A stretch of 33,062 nt of DNA from Sedimentisphaera sp050251615 (GCA_050251615.1 JBFWMM010000029.1:1-33062), one strand, 5' to 3'. Positions 15,337-23,915 are shown, counted from the first letter of the stretch. Numbers and translations: made by a program. Notes: a model not told the origin generated them from the sequence alone.

Positions 15337-16596
15337 TTAATTGAAAAATCTGCCGAATACTTCTTCGCCAGTGCGGCGGAAGTACGCGATTTTGTCCTCT
15401 GTTGTGTCGAAAGCCTTCTCTTTGAAGCCTTCGCGGCCGTTTGCCTTGAGGTATGAATGGCCCGCCAAAACGCAGGTTCCTTCCCAGAAGATTCGATTTA
15501 CATCTTCGGGAACAGCTGCGCCTCCCGCGCACCTGAGCTCCAGCGGGGTAAGGTCGAGCTGGTTGTGTTCAGTACCCGCCACAACCACAAACCCCGCTTC
15601 TCTCAGCGCTTTTGCGTATTCAGAGAGCACAGGAGCGCTGTTACGCTCGGGTATAAACTCGACCATCTCAAACTCGTTTGCTTTCAAGGTTGTGATGAAT
15701 TCATCGAGCGGAGTTTCAAATTCGCACATCTGCTTTGAGCCGTCCGCGAGGACGGGGTAGCACGGAATGCCGCCAAGCTCTGTGATGAGCTCTTTGGCCT
15801 GCGCGAGGTTTACGAATGCCTCGGCGGCGAAGCAGCTTTTGCCGGCTTTCATCAGGTTTGAGCGGATTTCGCCCTGAATGGCGACTGCGTCGCTACAGTC
15901 TGATTTCGGCTCCGCGCCGAACACTTCGGCGAGCTTTGCCGTTCTCTGCTCTGCGGGTACTTTTTCAAAGAACACTTCCTGAAATGCCTGTGCGAGGTGG
16001 CGCTCCTGAAGCGTTACCATCTCCGGCGAGCTACCGTGCCTTGCAACCACTCTGCCAATCACGGCATCATCATCGAGGCCCGTGTCAACGCCGCAGGCAC
16101 TGAATACAGAAGCCATCTTTGCCGTCATCTCTTTCATTCTGAGCGCGTCATTTTTGCGAATTGTGGAATTAAGCTTTGCGGCCTTTTCGGAGAAAGCTTC
16201 AAAGAGCGATATGCCTTTGCCGCAGATATAAAACTTGCCAGGATTGCCAGGGTCGTTGATTCTTATGCCGCTATTTTTCAGCTCGTCAACGAGGGCTATT
16301 ATCTCCGTGCCGAAGAGCGGGAAGATGCCTCTGGCCGTGGTGAGCGCGGCAAATTCGCGGTAAACGGAGAAGTCATAGTAATTGCCCGCGCCGAGGACGC
16401 GAATGCCTTCTTCTGCTGCCAGCTCCACGGCATGCTCAACGGTATCAAACGCCGAGAAGTTCGGCGGCAGGTGGATATGCGTGTTAAATTTTACAGGCTT
16501 GGACGGAGCGGTCCTTTTCTTCGCGGCCGCGAGCACTTCATCAACAGAGCCGATTTTTTTAAGGAAATCGGTTGCCTTATCGGTATTTTGCGCCAT
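15337..16596 (-). CDS. PHP-like metal-dependent hydrolase of unknown substrate
   Basis: This 419-residue protein shows a PHP-type layout. FNTHIHLPPNF has the HxH pair (H40, H42). The helix TVEHAVELAAEEGIRVLG is followed by GAGNYYDF, where canonical PHP proteins have a TDHD-like motif. FPLFGTEII then carries E98, and late in the protein VVVAGTEHNQLDL (E343-H344) carries another metal-type motif. Between them lies a large helical insertion (about residues 125-270). PHP proteins are usually phosphoesterases or polymerase-associated exonucleases, so a sugar-phosphate phosphatase or cyclic-ester hydrolase is conceivable. It sits 15 nt after the E3 gene, within the oxo-acid dehydrogenase and polyol dehydrogenase run, which suggests a role in that pathway. 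Catalytic competence is uncertain because of the changed second motif. Confidence 0.65.
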   Translation of the reverse strand: MAQNTDKATDFLKKIGSVDEVLAAAKKRTAPSKPVKFNTHIHLPPNFSAFDTVEHAVELAAEEGIRVLGAGNYYDFSVYREFAALTTARGIFPLFGTEIIALVDELKNSGIRINDPGNPGKFYICGKGISLFEAFSEKAAKLNSTIRKNDALRMKEMTAKMASVFSACGVDTGLDDDAVIGRVVARHGSSPEMVTLQERHLAQAFQEVFFEKVPAEQRTAKLAEVFGAEPKSDCSDAVAIQGEIRSNLMKAGKSCFAAEAFVNLAQAKELITELGGIPCYPVLADGSKQMCEFETPLDEFITTLKANEFEMVEFIPERNSAPVLSEYAKALREAGFVVVAGTEHNQLDLTPLELRCAGGAAVPEDVNRIFWEGTCVLAGHSYLKANGREGFKEKAFDTTEDKIAYFRRTGEEVFGRFFN

Positions 16597-16611
16597 CAGT
16601 ACAGCTTCCTT

Positions 16612-18042
16612 TTATTTAATCTCTTCGGTATCGGCGGCCAGATTAACCGCTTTGCGGGGCGGCAGGTGCATAGCCTGCCGGAAAGAATCCTCCGCGGCCT
16701 CTTTGACTGCTTCGGAAATGGTCGGGTGTGCGAAGATCATCTCCGCGAGCTCTTCAGCTCCCGCGTTCAAGGTGAGCATTGCCGTAGCGCTTTCGATTAT
16801 CTCGGTGGCGTTGTGGCCGATGATGTGAACGCCGAGAAGCGTTCCATCCTCAAAATGACGGATAACCTTCACAAAACCGAAGTCTTCGCCGACAGCCATA
16901 GCCTTGCCGAGGTACCCGATGGGAAATTCACCGACCTTTATCGGGATGTTTTTCTCTTTGGCCTGCTTTGTCGTAATGCCGACAGAAGCAATTTCGGGGA
17001 ACGTGTAAACCGCGCCCGGAACGGGGCGAGTTTGCGATTCGTCTTTGCCGAGCGCGTTCTTAACGGCCGTCTCGCCCTGAGCGCTTGCGGCATGTGCAAG
17101 GAGGCATCTGCCGTTGGCATCGCCGATGCAGTAATAACCTTTTACGGAAGTCTCCATCTTATCGTTAACGGCAACAAACCCTCTCGGGCTCATCTCAATG
17201 CCGATATTTTCGAGGCCGAGGCCCTGAGTGTTCGGCTTTCTTCCCGTTGCCACGAGCACCTTATCAAAGCCGATATTCTCACCCGTTGACATCTTGACAT
17301 CAACCTTGCCGCCCTTTATTGCGACAGCGTCAACCTTCGTGCCGGTGAGAATGTTTATACCTCTCTTTTTGAATACGGAAGCAAGCGAGAGGCCTAAATC
17401 CTCTTCCATTTCCGGAAGCAGGTAATCCATCATCTCCACAACCGTTACGTCCACACCGTATTCGTGCATCATACAGGCAAATTCGCAGCCGATAACGCCG
17501 CCACCCACGATGAGCAGCTTTGCGGGCAGTTTGTCCCAGTGCAGGGCCTCATCGGAGGTGCATACGAAATTCGTATCCTGCGGCCAGCCCGGGATTCTTG
17601 TCGGCGAAGAGCCCGTAGCAAGAATGATATTGTCCGCGGTGATGGTTTGTGTTTTGCCGTCCGCGGCGGTTATCTTGATTTTGCCGGCACCGTCCAGAAC
17701 GGCATCGCCGCTGAACAGCTTGACGTTCCTTGCCCCAAAGAGGCCTTTAATGCCGCCGCGCAGTTTTGTGAGGACGCCGTCTTTTCTCTTCTGTATCGCG
17801 GGCCAGTCAAAGCTTACACCGCCATTAATGCTTACACCGAGGGCATCGGCATCTTTGATCTTGTGCATCAGCTCCGCGGAGGCGAGAAGCGCCTTGGACG
17901 GAATGCAGCCGTAGTTGAGGCAGGTTCCGCCGAGGTAATGTTTTTCTATGACCGCTGTTTTTGCGCCCATTTGAGCGGCTTTAAGCGCCGCGATATATCC
18001 GCCGGGGCCTGCCCCGATCACTGCTATCTTATAATGTTCCAT
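16612..18042 (-). CDS. lpdA: Dihydrolipoamide dehydrogenase (E3)
   Basis: A 476-residue flavoenzyme that reoxidises the lipoyl arms of the E2 component with NAD+. It has the FAD site IGAGPGG (9-15), the redox disulfide GGTCLNYGCIPSK (C41, C46), the NAD site VGGGVIGCEFA, the second FAD motif YCIGDANG, and the C-terminal active-site AHPTISE (His about 439, Glu about 444). The length is normal. It lies 14 nt downstream of E2 and 15 nt upstream of the PHP-like gene, consistent with one operon that supplies E2 and E3, while E1 is on the divergent arm. It could also serve other lipoyl systems of the cell. Confidence 0.93.
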   Translation of the reverse strand: MEHYKIAVIGAGPGGYIAALKAAQMGAKTAVIEKHYLGGTCLNYGCIPSKALLASAELMHKIKDADALGVSINGGVSFDWPAIQKRKDGVLTKLRGGIKGLFGARNVKLFSGDAVLDGAGKIKITAADGKTQTITADNIILATGSSPTRIPGWPQDTNFVCTSDEALHWDKLPAKLLIVGGGVIGCEFACMMHEYGVDVTVVEMMDYLLPEMEEDLGLSLASVFKKRGINILTGTKVDAVAIKGGKVDVKMSTGENIGFDKVLVATGRKPNTQGLGLENIGIEMSPRGFVAVNDKMETSVKGYYCIGDANGRCLLAHAASAQGETAVKNALGKDESQTRPVPGAVYTFPEIASVGITTKQAKEKNIPIKVGEFPIGYLGKAMAVGEDFGFVKVIRHFEDGTLLGVHIIGHNATEIIESATAMLTLNAGAEELAEMIFAHPTISEAVKEAAEDSFRQAMHLPPRKAVNLAADTEEIK

Positions 18043-18056
18043 CAGTTCAAACTTTC

Positions 18057-20194
18057 TTATGCAGTTAACTGCTCGGGGTTTTCGAGGAGCTCTTTGAGGG
18101 TTTGCAGGAATTTCGCCGCTACGACACCGTCAACAACGCGGTGGTCAACGCTGAGGGTTAAAGTCATCACTCTCGCCGCCTTGATTGCGCCGTTCTCCAC
18201 AACAACAGACTCCCTCAGCGAGCCTACCGCGAGGATCGCCGCTTCAGGCGGATTGATGATGGCCTGAAATTCCTCCACGCCGAACATACCGAGGTTTGTT
18301 ATCGTGAAGACGCCCTGGCCGATTCCTTCGAGCCTGCCTTTGCGGGCATTCTCAACAACATCGCGGGTATATGAAGCGAGCGTCTCAAGATTCTTTCTGT
18401 CCGAATCGAGCAGAACGGGGACACTCAGCCCAGCATCGGTGCCGACGGCGATGCCGATATTTACGGAAGGCTTCTCAATGATCGCGCTGTCTGTGTACCG
18501 GCTGCGAAGCTGGGGATACTGCCTCAGCGCTCTGGCCGACGCGAGGGTAACAAAGTCGTTCAGGCTGCATTTGTATGCCTGTTTTATCTTGCGGTATGTG
18601 TCAAAAAGCGCGCCTGCGTTTATGGTAACCTTCGCGTAGAAGTGCGGCACATTCTGCTTTGAGAATGTGAGGTTATTTGCAATAGCCTTGCGCATTTTAG
18701 TGAGCGGGATGGTTCTCTCTTCGCCGCTTGTCTGACCGAACTCAGCGACATCGGTAGAGAGGATTCTACCGCCCGGGCCGGAACCAGCGGAGACCTGCGA
18801 GAGATGCACGCCAATCTCAGATGCTGCTTTTCTCGCCGCGGGGGACGCCTTGACGCGCCCTGAATCGCTCACGCTTGCGGGCGCTTTGGTTGCGGGAGAG
18901 GCACTCTTCGGCTCAGGCGCAGCGGCTGCCTGCGGGGGCTTGGTTGTGGTGCCGGAGGAACCGGCGCCCTGCGCCGCTATCCAGGCATCGATATCGACAG
19001 ACTCATCCGCCAGATACGCAACCGGCTGCTTCACTTCCACAATCTCGCCTTCGCCTGCGACTATGCGTGCGATTCTGCCCGAATCNNNNNNNNNNNNNNN
19101 NNNNNNNNNNNNNNNNNNNNNNNNNNNNNNNNNNNNNNNNNNNNNNNNNNNNNNNNNNNNNNNNNNNNNNNNNNNNNNNNNNNNNAACCGGCGCCCTGCG
19201 CCGCTATCCAGGCATCGATATCGACAGACTCATCCGCCAGATACGCAACCGGCTGCTTCACTTCCACAATCTCGCCTTCGCCTGCGACTATGCGTGCGAT
19301 TCTGCCCGAATCAGACGCTTCCACATCCATCGCGGCCTTATCGGTCTCAATCTCCATAATCATCTGGCCGGCTCTTATAACATCGCCCTCTTTCACCTTC
19401 CAGGCGATTATCCGGCCTTCTTCCATGCTCTGGCCTGCCTGAGGCATAAGCACAGGCACAACTTCTCCATCTACCGCGGCGGGAGCTGCCGCTTGCAGTG
19501 CGGGCTCGGTTGCGGCCTCCGTCGCAGGGGCTGTTTCTATGCCGGCCTCGGCAAGATACGCCTCAATGTCCTCATCGTTATCGGCAATGAGGGCTACGGG
19601 CTGCTTAACCTCAACGATGTCTCCATCTTTGTGGATTATCTTTCTTATGCAGCCTGAATCCGCCGCTTCCACATCCATCGCCGCTTTGTCGGTCTCAATC
19701 TCCATAATCATCTGGCCGGCTTTTACAACATCGCCCTCTTTTACCTTCCAGGCGATTATCCGGCCCTCTTCCATGCTCTGACCGGCTTGAGGCATAAGCA
19801 CAGGGATAACATTCCGCGAATTTCCTTGAGTTTTATTCGGCGTCATAGCTTCTTCTTTCTCTATCTTTTCAGGTGTGGGCTTTACGCTCTCGGCGACCTT
19901 TTCGTTTGAGTTGTTTTCCGCGCGGTCGTCTTTTTCGGTGGGCTCGGAGAAAACCTCTCCCTTTGCGCCGACAGCGGCCAGCCGCTCGCCGCTTCGTACC
20001 GCGCTACCTGCTTTTACGAACAGCTTCAGCAGATTGCCTGAAACAGAAGTTGTTATATGCAGGGTCTCGCCGGAAGATTCAACGGTCATAAGCTCGTCTC
20101 CGGCTTTGACCATATCTCCCTCAGAGGCAGTCAGGGCCGTTACGATACCGCCTGCGTTGCGAGCGCCCTTTAACGGGTATTTCAAAAGATGCAT
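18057..20194 (-). CDS. Dihydrolipoamide acyltransferase (E2), interrupted by an artefactual scaffold gap
   Basis: Removing the 100 Ns and one copy of the duplicated 127 bp joins both parts in frame into one 636-residue protein (1911 nt). It starts at ATG 20194, 7 nt after GGAG. Domains: a degenerate lipoyl-like domain (1-82) with VESSGETLHI where the lipoyl lysine should be (Gly42); two near-identical functional lipoyl domains (ETDKA at K170 and K286); a peripheral-subunit-binding domain (about 373-410, SPAARKAASEIGVHL..GPGGRI); and the catalytic domain with SVDHRVVDG (His about 609). It moves the acyl group from E1 to CoA. It is first in the minus arm of the cluster and divergent from DeoR. 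The VLMPQAGQSMEEG type resembles pyruvate and acetoin complexes; the acyl substrate is not determinable. Confidence 0.88.
18959..19085. repeat. 127-bp exact duplicate, left of gap
   Basis: Identical to 19186-19312, both abutting the 100-N gap. Read as the same DNA present at both contig ends, not a genomic repeat, because collapsing it restores the E2 frame. Confidence 0.92.
19086..19185. other. Scaffold gap of 100 N inside the E2 gene
   Basis: Exactly 100 Ns flanked by 127 identical bases on both sides. Deleting 227 bp (gap plus one copy) leaves an intact E2 frame, so probably no sequence is missing. Confidence 0.93.
19186..19312. repeat. 127-bp exact duplicate, right of gap
   Basis: Second copy of 18959-19085. 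It encodes the end of lipoyl domain 3 (IVEVKQPVAYLADESVDIDA). Confidence 0.92.
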
Positions 20195-20364
20195 ACTTTT
20201 CTCCAGTAGTAAAAATTGCTTTATCATATTTGACACAAAATCCGCAGGAAATCAAACGTAATTTTCACAAATCGTGCATATTTTTGCATTTTTATGTTGA
20301 TTTCGTGAAACTTTCTGATTTAATACTATGGCACATCGAACAGTGATTGGCCAAAGAGAAATAG
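20195..20364. promoter_or_regulatory. Divergent regulatory region of the E2 arm and the deoR-E1 arm
   Basis: AT-rich intergenic DNA between the E2 and DeoR start codons. An imperfect inverted repeat, TTTTCACAAATC (20262-20273) and GATTTCGTGAAA (20299-20310), has near-complementary arms 25 bp apart. TGCATATTTTTGCA (20275-20288) lies between them. It is a candidate operator for the adjacent DeoR protein. TATGAT (20230-20225 minus) could be a -10 for E2; no clear -35 is seen for either side. Confidence 0.45.
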
Positions 20365-21132
20365 ATGACAACAACGATACAACAAAGACGTGATGCGATT
20401 CTTACGCAGGCGTATCAGTCGGGGCATGTTTCCCTCAGCCGGATAGCGGAGGAGCTGAACGTGTCCGAGGCGACTGTGCGCAGGGACCTTCAGGGGCTTG
20501 CCGCTGAAGGGCTGCTTGAGCTTACGCGTGGCGGTGCGAGCGTAATAAACACAACCGACTACTCCTTTATGTCCAAATCCAGAAGGAACATTGACTCAAA
20601 GCGAGTGATAGCGCGGCTTGCCGCCGAGCTCGTATCGGATAACGACCAGATATTCCTTGATTCCGGCACGACCTGCTTTGAAATGGCCGCGCATTTGAGA
20701 GGCAGAAAAAGCCTATCTGTTATTGTAAACTCCATCAGGACGGCCCAGGAGCTTAAAGCGCCCGGGGTGAATGTGCTTCTTCTCGGCGGACAGTATCGGC
20801 CCGAAAGAATGGATACCGTTGGCCCGATTTCCTATGAGGTTCTCGAAAGGCTCAGGGGCTATCGCGCCTTTCTCGGCACAGACGGGGTGAGCATGGAATT
20901 CGGGTTCAGCTCTGTTGATATTGACAGCGCACACATCTTTTCTCTGGCCGCAAGGAACGCGCGAGACTGCGTTCTGCTTGCCGACAGCAGCAAATTTAAA
21001 GAACCATCCCTGTTTAAGATCTCAGATTTCAGCATGGTTTCAACCGTAATCACAGAAAGAATGCCTTCCGCTGAGTGGCGGGCCTTCTTTGCGGATAACA
21101 ACGTCAGAATTATATGCCCAGACTCAAACTGA
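20365..21132 (+). CDS. DeoR/GlpR-family transcriptional regulator
   Basis: A 255-residue regulator. The N-terminal DeoR helix-turn-helix reads QQRRDAILTQAYQSGHVSLS followed by RIAEELNVSEATVRRDLQGL. It is followed by the GG-hinge (ELTRGGA) and the DeoR C-terminal effector domain of the isomerase-like fold: IFLDSGTTCFEMAAHL, VIVNSI, LLLGGQYRP, FLGTDGVS, and LLADSSKF near the end. DeoR proteins typically respond to phosphorylated sugars, so the cluster is probably induced by a sugar or polyol phosphate. It starts at the first ATG after the E2/DeoR intergenic region. It lies 36 nt ahead of the E1 gene and is likely co-transcribed with it. Confidence 0.9.
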   Translation: MTTTIQQRRDAILTQAYQSGHVSLSRIAEELNVSEATVRRDLQGLAAEGLLELTRGGASVINTTDYSFMSKSRRNIDSKRVIARLAAELVSDNDQIFLDSGTTCFEMAAHLRGRKSLSVIVNSIRTAQELKAPGVNVLLLGGQYRPERMDTVGPISYEVLERLRGYRAFLGTDGVSMEFGFSSVDIDSAHIFSLAARNARDCVLLADSSKFKEPSLFKISDFSMVSTVITERMPSAEWRAFFADNNVRIICPDSN

Positions 21133-21168
21133 TAAGGGGCGCCAAGCTAATAACACAGGAGCTATGAA

Positions 21169-23643
21169 ATGCCAAAATGTCAAATAGTAAACCCCGACAA
21201 GCTACGCAAGAGCGGGGAAATTGAATTTAAGTCAATTCCGATCAACCAGTACAACAAGACAATCAAAGATGAGCTCGTCCGGCTCGGCGCGGAAGACCTC
21301 GTCCGCATGCAGCGCGATATGTCCATCATCAGGACGTTCGAGAATATGCTGAACGAAATCAAGCTTCGCGGCGCGTTTATGGGCATTGAATATACGCATA
21401 AGGGCCCCGCGCACCTCTCCATCGGGCAGGAAGCCTCGGCTGTGGGGCAGGCATACCATCTCGGCGTTGACGATCACATCTACGGTAGCCACAGAAGCCA
21501 CGGCGAGATCCTCGCAAAGAGCCTTTCGGCAATCGAAAAGCTTGACGACAAAACCCTGATGGACGTAATGGAGAACTACTTCGGCGGAACCTGCCTGAGA
21601 GTGGTTGAAAAGGATGCTAAGGGAAGCGTTAAAGACCTCGCAATTGACTTCCTCATCTACGGCACACTCGCAGAAATCTTCGGCAGAGAAACGGGCTTCA
21701 ACAAAGGCATGGGCGGCTCTATGCATGCGTTCTTCCCGCCTTTTGGCGTTTACCCCAACAACGCGATAGTCGGCGGCTCGGGCGACATATCGGTCGGCGC
21801 GGCGCTCTTCAAGAAAGTGAATAGGAAGCCTGGCATCGTAATCGGCAACATCGGCGATGCATCCGCTGCCTGCGGCCCCGTATGGGAGGGCCTTTGCTTT
21901 GCAACGATGGATCAGTTCAAGAAGCTCTGGGATGAGGCACATCGAGGCGGCCTGCCCCTGATCATCAATTTCTACAACAACTTCTATGGCATGGGCGGCC
22001 AGACAGACGGCGAAACAATGGGCTACAATGTGCTTGCAAGAATCGGCGCAGGCCTGAACCCCGAACAGATGCACGCCGAACGAGTTGACGGGTACAGCCC
22101 TCTTGCCGTCGCTGATGCGATTGCAAGAAAGCGCGAGATACTGGAGAAAGGCGATGGCCCCGTCCTTCTCGACACAATCACCTACCGCTACAGCGGACAT
22201 TCCCCTTCGGATCAGAGCAGCTACAGAGAGAAGAGCGAAATCGAGGCGTGGCAGGAGCATGACCCGATCGTCAGGTTTGCTGAGCAGCTTGTAAAAGCGA
22301 AGGTTTGCGATAACGGCAGGATTGAAGAGATTGCGAAGAATTCAGAGAACCTGATTGTCAAGGCGCTCACCAAGGCCGTTGACCTTACAATTTCGCCTCG
22401 TACTGACCTTATGAAGCAGAACAATCTCCTTGAGCAGACGATGTTCTCCAACGAGAAAATTGACTCTCTGGACACTTCAAGGAAGCCGGATGTTCTGATT
22501 GAGAAAATCAAAGACAATCCCCGCGTTAAGAGCCTTGCAACAAAAAGCCGCTCGGCTTTCGATGAAAACGGAGTAAGGCTGAAAGACGCCAGATGTGTGG
22601 GATACAGAGACGCCCTCTTTGAATCTATCATCGACCGCTTCTACACAGACCCGACACTCATCGCATACGGCGAAGAAAACCGCGACTGGGGTGGCGCGTT
22701 TGCCGTTTATCGCGGCCTTACAGAAGCACTGCCGTACCACAGACTCTTCAACTCGCCCATCGCTGAGGCAGCCATCGCGGGCACAGCCGTCGGCTATGCG
22801 CTCGAAGGCGGAAGAGCGCTTGTCGAGCTTATGTACTGCGATTTCCTCGGCAGAGCGGGAGATGAAGTGTTCAATCAGATGTGCAAGTGGCAGTCGATGA
22901 GCGGTGGCCTGCTCAAGATGCCGCTGGTTATGAGGGTGTCGGTGGGCAGTAAGTACGGCGCCCAGCACAGCCAGGACTGGACAGCGCTCTGCGCCCATAT
23001 TCCGGGCCTCAAGGTTGTTTTCCCAGCTACGCCTTACGACGCAAAAGGACTTATGCAGACAGCCCTCACGGGGACAGACCCCGTGATATTCTTTGAGAGC
23101 CAGAGGCTTTACGGCAGCCCCGAAGAATTCGTACCTGGCGGCGTACCCGAGGAGACTTACGAGATCCCATTCGGCGAGCCCGCCATTAAGAAAGAAGGCT
23201 CAGACCTCACCATACTCACAATCGGCGCCACGCTCTACCGCGCAATCGAGGCGGCAAACGAGATGGAAGAGAAGTACGGCATAAGCTGCGAGATAATCGA
23301 CGCTCGTTCTATGGTTCCGTTCAATTACGAGAAGGTGATTGAGTCTGTAAAGAAAACGAGAAAGATTCTTCTCGCCTCGGATGCCTGCGAAAGAGGCAGC
23401 TTCCTGCACACAATGGCATCGACAATAAACACACTCGCCTTTGATGAGCTTGACGCGCCACCTGTTGTGCTTGGCGCGAAGAACTGGATTACTCCGCCTG
23501 ATGAGATGGAAGAGGCGTTCTTCCCGTATCCCGCGGACTTCATCGACACTGTCCACACGCACATCCTTCCGCTGAAAGGATACAGTTGCAAGAGGGACTG
23601 CTCAGGCGAGAGTATTATCGCGAAGAACAAAGCTGGAATTTAA
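21169..23643 (+). CDS. 2-oxo acid dehydrogenase E1, fused alpha and beta subunits
   Basis: An 824-residue ThDP enzyme that decarboxylates a 2-oxo acid and acylates the E2 lipoyl arm. The alpha part (1-415) has IGQEAS, HRSHGEILAK (108), MGGSMHAF (181) and the ThDP motif GDA..NN (229-231, 270-271; the usual GDG is GDA). The beta part (about 474-790) has catalytic-type Glu in SPIAEAAIAG (E533) and His in GAQHSQD (H600). Between HRSHG and MGGSMH there are about 40 extra residues (roughly 118-170) compared with common E1-alpha chains. AGGAG lies 8 nt before the ATG. It is co-oriented with and 36 nt after deoR, ends in a strong terminator, and is divergent from E2/E3. The substrate could be pyruvate, a branched-chain oxo acid or another. 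Confidence 0.9.
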   Translation: MPKCQIVNPDKLRKSGEIEFKSIPINQYNKTIKDELVRLGAEDLVRMQRDMSIIRTFENMLNEIKLRGAFMGIEYTHKGPAHLSIGQEASAVGQAYHLGVDDHIYGSHRSHGEILAKSLSAIEKLDDKTLMDVMENYFGGTCLRVVEKDAKGSVKDLAIDFLIYGTLAEIFGRETGFNKGMGGSMHAFFPPFGVYPNNAIVGGSGDISVGAALFKKVNRKPGIVIGNIGDASAACGPVWEGLCFATMDQFKKLWDEAHRGGLPLIINFYNNFYGMGGQTDGETMGYNVLARIGAGLNPEQMHAERVDGYSPLAVADAIARKREILEKGDGPVLLDTITYRYSGHSPSDQSSYREKSEIEAWQEHDPIVRFAEQLVKAKVCDNGRIEEIAKNSENLIVKALTKAVDLTISPRTDLMKQNNLLEQTMFSNEKIDSLDTSRKPDVLIEKIKDNPRVKSLATKSRSAFDENGVRLKDARCVGYRDALFESIIDRFYTDPTLIAYGEENRDWGGAFAVYRGLTEALPYHRLFNSPIAEAAIAGTAVGYALEGGRALVELMYCDFLGRAGDEVFNQMCKWQSMSGGLLKMPLVMRVSVGSKYGAQHSQDWTALCAHIPGLKVVFPATPYDAKGLMQTALTGTDPVIFFESQRLYGSPEEFVPGGVPEETYEIPFGEPAIKKEGSDLTILTIGATLYRAIEAANEMEEKYGISCEIIDARSMVPFNYEKVIESVKKTRKILLASDACERGSFLHTMASTINTLAFDELDAPPVVLGAKNWITPPDEMEEAFFPYPADFIDTVHTHILPLKGYSCKRDCSGESIIAKNKAGI

Positions 23644-23657
23644 GATAAAGATACAAG

Positions 23658-23686
23658 CACCCGTCAGAAATGGCGGGTGTTTTTTT
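23658..23686 (+). terminator. Rho-independent terminator of the deoR-E1 unit
   Basis: Stem CACCCG (23658-23663) and CGGGTG (23674-23679), 10-nt loop, then TTTTTTT. It begins 14 nt after the E1 stop. Confidence 0.88.
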
Positions 23687-23754
23687 CGGGATGCCGCGCC
23701 ACAGGGTGCATTGTATGTTGCTGTTCGCGCCGGCGCTTTTGGAGAAGTCAAACC

Positions 23755-23882
23755 GGCTTGAAGTGGCTCGGGGGCATCGCGCCCAAAACGCTTACGCAAA
23801 CACCAGCAATGCGGGGAAATTCAAACCTGCGGGGCGCTTGTACTTCGACAAGCTCAGGACAGGTGCGCCTCCGCTGTGTTAT
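23755..23882 (-). repeat. Minus-oriented mosaic repeat copy with a 24-bp insertion
   Basis: Read on the minus strand it has AACACAGCGGAGGCGC, then an interruption, then AAGCGCCCCG, then GGTTTGAATT..TTGCTGGTGTTTGCGTAAGC, which resembles 5372-5410, and GGGCGCGATG. At 23841-23864 the 24-bp stretch beginning TACTTCGACAAGCTCAGGAC replaces one base of the module seen intact at 5478 and 29742. No gene is present here. Confidence 0.65.
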
Positions 23883-23915
23883 TATGCGCCTCGCGAATGA
23901 CAAGACAGCGTTTCT

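Noticed and set aside
15997..17289. 430-codon open frame on the plus strand
   Set aside because: Spans the PHP-like and E3 genes on the opposite strand; shadow of GC-rich coding DNA.
18057..19040. A separate second E2 gene starting at 19040
   Set aside because: The apparent start is a GTG inside lipoyl domain 3, created by the duplicated 127 bp at the gap; the joined frame is continuous.
21232..22260. 342-codon open frame on the minus strand
   Set aside because: Antisense to the E1 alpha part; no ribosome site or family pattern.
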